A stretch of 7,544 nt of DNA from Acidobacteriota bacterium. GTDB taxonomy: Bacteria > Acidobacteriota > UBA6911. A program made the translations under genes and the position numbers. The DNA lies in NCBI GenBank assembly GCA_023265215.1, contig JAHFUH010000265.1, positions 1 to 7,544 of the forward strand. Direction: 5' to 3'. Below, in pieces: positions 5,599 to 7,544 of this stretch; positions within the stretch are counted from its first letter, which is position 1; each line of letters begins with the position of its first letter. Under the pieces are notes generated by a model. That model worked only from the letters and a program-made list of their open reading frames with translations. It did no database searches and had not been told where the DNA came from.

Positions 5599-6338
5599 TG
5601 AGAATTTATATTGGCATTGACGACACCGATAATATCGAGAGCAGGGGGACGGGCTTTCGTGCGCGTGAATTGGGCACCCAGCTGAATGATGAGGGCTTGG
5701 GCAAATTGATTGGCATAACTCGCCACCAGCTTTTATTCGACCGGAGAATACCGTACACCTCGCATAACAGCTCTGCCTGCCTCGAAATGGAAGCCGAAAA
5801 TAGCAATAAGCTCCATCAATATTGCGCCAACTATCTTATTCAAAACAGTGCGGATGGTTCTGATGCCGGGTTATGTGTTGCCACATATGAAATGATCGGA
5901 AGCGAAATCCTCCAATGGGGAGAACGTGCTAAAAAAGAAATCATTACGCAGGAAGAGGCCAGGGAATTGGCATTGACCGCAGGTGTTTTTCTGGAAGGGT
6001 ACACAGGGACAAAAGGAGGCATCATTGGATCGCTCGCAGCCGTTGGTTTGCGCAAGGGCGGAGATGACGGCCGGTTTTTATGGATTCCCGGAATGAGAGA
6101 AATGGAAGGCGTTTTCGATGCTGAATTTATAAGAAACAAGACCGGGATAGCGGAAATAAGATCTGTCCGGGGGGATCTCATCACTGGGGATGAGAAAGTC
6201 TTCCTTGGTTCCTGGTGGCGGCCGGTGATGAAGAATCATAAAATTGTTCTTTTTGTTGAGCCAAACAAATTGTGCCAGGATGAATCCTGTAAATGGCAAG
6301 TCGTATCTAAGGACTACATCAAAAGCATTTCAAATTAG
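5598..6338 (+). CDS. TiaS-like protein lacking the RNA-binding C-terminal half
   Basis: The 246-residue product resembles the N-terminal part of archaeal TiaS, which uses ATP to attach agmatine to C34 of tRNA-Ile2. It opens IGIDDTD (5-11), the TiaS signature for nucleotide binding. T18 sits where I recall the autophosphorylated Thr18 of archaeal TiaS. IPYTSHNSSA (51-60) parallels the IPYKTRGN segment, and TGTKGGIIGSLAAVG (136-150) parallels the G-x-GLIGALAAVG segment of the ferredoxin-like domain. Archaeal TiaS is about 420 residues and ends with an OB fold and zinc ribbon that bind tRNA. Here the protein stops soon after a C-x4-C pair (C226, C231), with no such domains. Bacteria normally use TilS and lysidine for this job, so another substrate is likely. 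The ATG overlaps the stop of the VapB-like stub; GAGGT (5581-5585) inside the stub is a usable ribosome site 12 nt away. The function is unproven; an ATP-dependent kinase or ligase on RNA or a small molecule is possible. Confidence 0.8.
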   Translation: MRIYIGIDDTDNIESRGTGFRARELGTQLNDEGLGKLIGITRHQLLFDRRIPYTSHNSSACLEMEAENSNKLHQYCANYLIQNSADGSDAGLCVATYEMIGSEILQWGERAKKEIITQEEARELALTAGVFLEGYTGTKGGIIGSLAAVGLRKGGDDGRFLWIPGMREMEGVFDAEFIRNKTGIAEIRSVRGDLITGDEKVFLGSWWRPVMKNHKIVLFVEPNKLCQDESCKWQVVSKDYIKSISN

Positions 6339-6342
6339 TCTT

Positions 6343-6365
6343 AAGGTAGACGCCGCGTCTACCTT
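6343..6365. repeat. Family B minimal palindrome
   Basis: AAGGTAGACGC and GCGTCTACCTT are perfect 11-bp arms around a single C, five nt after the TiaS-like stop codon. It shares AAGGTAGACG and CGTCT with the longer element at 3005-3072. It may mark the 3' end of the TiaS-like message or act as a processing site. No T-run follows, so I do not call it an intrinsic terminator. Confidence 0.8.
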
Positions 6366-6437
6366 GGATCGATGTCCTGTGCGGGCTTCATTGAAGGGAA
6401 ATGCGGACGGAAGTGAATGGACGGAGGTTGATTTTCT

Positions 6438-7166
6438 ATGACAAACGGATTTGGAGGATTTCCGCCCGAGGCACTTAGATTTCTCCGGCAGCTCAAGCGG
6501 AATAACGACCGGGAATGGTTCCTTGCCCACAAAAATATTTACGAGCTGAAGGTCAAGGCTCCTATGACCGAACTGGTACTGGCGCTCGGCCAGGCGATGC
6601 AGCAGTCTGCCCCGGAACTAATAGTGGACCCGAAGCGCGCCATCTATCGCATTTACCGCGATATCCGCTTCAGCGCCGACAAGCGCCCATATAAAACTCA
6701 CGTGGCGGCCATATTCGTTCCCCGGGGAATCCCGAAAAAGACCGGAGCCTGCCTGTATTTTCATATCGAACCCACAGAAGTAGTGATTGCGGGCGGGGTC
6801 TACATGCCGGATCCCGTGACATTGAGAGCCCTGCGTCAGCATATCGCGGCTAACTGGGAAGACCTTCTGGCGATCACGAGTCAGCGGAGTTTTAGGAATA
6901 TGCTCGGCAATCTGCAGGGAGAGCGCCTGGTCCGTCCGCCGTTGGGCTTCCCCGCAGATCACCCGGCCATCGATGTGTTGCGGCAAAAACAATTTTATGT
7001 CACCCAGACCGAACCGGCGGAGCTTGCCGAGGGGCCAAAACTGTTTCCGCGGTTGCTTGAGCTTTTTTCAGCGATGATTCCTCTGGTGCGATTCCTCAAC
7101 GTCCCGCTCAAATCCTTGACTGTTGGAACCTCCGAAGGTGAATTTGGCAGAAGCCTAACCTGGTAG
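6438..7166 (+). CDS. DUF2461 family protein (TIGR02453-like)
   Basis: The 242-residue cytoplasmic protein fits the DUF2461 family from end to end. It has FPPEALRFLRQLKRNND (8-24) running into REWF, then RIYRDIRFSADKRPYK (71-86), YFHIEP (107-112), GGVYMPDP (119-126) and the late FPADHPAIDVLRQKQF (171-186). The biochemical function of the family is not known. Its length is normal for the family and no interruption is visible. The ATG at 6438 has a strong GGAGG (6423-6427) ten nt upstream. The ATG also overlaps, as ATGA, the stop of a short frame running through 6370-6441 that may be the tail of a lost upstream gene. The gene lies 99 nt after the TiaS-like gene, with the family B palindrome between. 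Joint transcription is possible but not evident. Confidence 0.93.
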   Translation: MTNGFGGFPPEALRFLRQLKRNNDREWFLAHKNIYELKVKAPMTELVLALGQAMQQSAPELIVDPKRAIYRIYRDIRFSADKRPYKTHVAAIFVPRGIPKKTGACLYFHIEPTEVVIAGGVYMPDPVTLRALRQHIAANWEDLLAITSQRSFRNMLGNLQGERLVRPPLGFPADHPAIDVLRQKQFYVTQTEPAELAEGPKLFPRLLELFSAMIPLVRFLNVPLKSLTVGTSEGEFGRSLTW

Positions 7167-7192
7167 TTTCGCCAATAACGTGTCCAGAGTGC

Positions 7193-7423
7193 GTGCAAAC
7201 GGAAGTGGGACTCAAAAGGCAAAAAGAACAGCGCCTGGGAACGCCGGCGTCCTCGCCGGCACATATTCACGACTACCAGATATGTTTGCCAAAAAACCTA
7301 CAAGTCGCTGCAGCTCTTTGATTAATTCGGAAATTCCCGATGTGCGCACCAGCCTGCCGGCGAGGACGCCGGCGCTCCCAGGGCATAAGCCCATTAGGTT
7401 TTGAGTCCCACTTTCGTTTGCAA
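7193..7423. repeat. Complete inverted pair of family A repeats, about 230 bp
   Basis: The left arm 7193-7261 and right arm 7355-7422 are reverse complementary over the core (CCGGCGAGGACGCCGGCG) and again over the outer ends (TGCAAACG-AAGTGGGACTC on the left). They diverge in the middle of each arm. The 93-nt centre (7262-7354) shows no gene. The left arm is nearly identical to the reverse complement of 1-68. It lies just after the DUF2461 stop and could fold into one large cruciform. It may be a non-autonomous mobile element; no target duplication could be identified. Confidence 0.82.
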
Positions 7424-7441
7424 CCTAATTTCTGGCATTGG

Positions 7442-7470
7442 TTGATTTTCGCCTTACCAAAACACATACT
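7442..7470 (+). promoter_or_regulatory. Candidate promoter for the partial gene at the right edge
   Basis: TTGATT (7442-7447) and CATACT (7465-7470) are separated by 17 nt, each matching the housekeeping consensus at four of six positions. It lies upstream of the strong ribosome site at 7511-7516. Nothing else in 7424-7491 is recognisable. Confidence 0.3.
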
Positions 7471-7491
7471 TAAGCAGGTGATTTTGCTTTT

Positions 7492-7512
7492 GAGCGCGCT
7501 CTGAAAACAGAG
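7492..7512 (+). promoter_or_regulatory. Alternative hairpins abutting a Shine-Dalgarno
   Basis: GAGCGCGCTC (7492-7501) is a perfect 10-bp palindrome. CTCTG-aaaa-CAGAG (7499-7512) is a 5-bp hairpin that shares bases with it and overlaps the first two bases of the AGGAGG ribosome site. The two folds exclude each other. Regulatory meaning is speculative. Confidence 0.3.
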
Positions 7513-7523
7513 GAGGAATAAAG

Positions 7524-7544
7524 TTGTTCAAAAATTCAGGTACG
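7524..7544 (+). CDS. Start of an unknown gene, cut by the window end
   Basis: AGGAGG (7511-7516) lies seven nt before a TTG at 7524, which opens seven codons reading (M)FKNSGT without a stop to the edge. The strength and spacing of the ribosome site are the only evidence. Too little is present to suggest a product. Confidence 0.45.

Noticed and set aside
6343..6365. Rho-independent terminator
   Set aside because: The stem is good but no T-run follows in either direction, and the sequence belongs to a dispersed repeat family.
7180..7404. Frames on both strands through the repeat pair
   Set aside because: Their translations (AGVLAG, ARTPALPG) are the repeats read as protein on either strand, a common source of spurious genes.

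Overview
The window looks like a chromosomal stretch from a Gram-negative bacterium. It encodes an outer-membrane beta-barrel protein, an inner-membrane sensor kinase and a sigma-54 activator, and its gene gaps are packed with GC-rich palindromic repeats. Gene content and repeat style fit an Acidobacteriota-like genome or a similar environmental lineage. That placement is a guess, since no rRNA, tRNA or other marker gene is present.

The left two thirds is one minus-strand unit, read from about 4980 down to 245. It encodes a one-POTRA Omp85-type barrel protein (4933-3668), a small exported DUF4390-like protein (3653-3078), a NtrY-like histidine kinase (2987-1587) and a NtrC-family response regulator (1606-245). 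The kinase and regulator genes overlap. The control region upstream of 4933 holds three superimposed elements: a GG-N10-GC sigma-54-type promoter (4946-4961), a perfect TATAAT box (4977-4982) and a perfect 9-bp inverted repeat with a 9-nt spacer (5000-5026). The simplest reading is an envelope-sensing operon whose sigma-54 activator may control its own transcription. The promoter assignments are inferences from sequence alone.

The right third is on the plus strand, divergent from this operon. A good ribosome binding site precedes a 24-codon stub that reads like the N-terminus of a VapB antitoxin (5524-5598). The stub's TGA overlaps the ATG of a 246-residue protein resembling the catalytic half of archaeal TiaS, the tRNA-Ile2 agmatinylcytidine synthase (5598-6338). 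The RNA-binding C-terminal half appears to be missing. This is the most unusual gene in the window. A DUF2461 protein follows (6438-7166), and a new reading frame probably begins at 7524 and runs off the end.

Two dispersed palindromic repeat families occupy the gaps. Family A (core GCCGGCGAGACGCCGGCG, then CTCCCAG) has five copies: one at the left edge (1-68) and two inverted pairs (5158-5340 and 7193-7423). The copies at 1-68 and 7193-7261 are nearly identical over about 68 bp and lie in opposite orientation, so they bracket almost the whole window. Family B (AAGGTAGACGC palindromes) lies at 3005-3072, inside the minus-strand operon, and at 6343-6365, just after the TiaS-like gene. A separate 13-bp-stem hairpin lies at 102-134, downstream of the response regulator. 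No CRISPR array, insertion sequence, tRNA or rRNA was seen.
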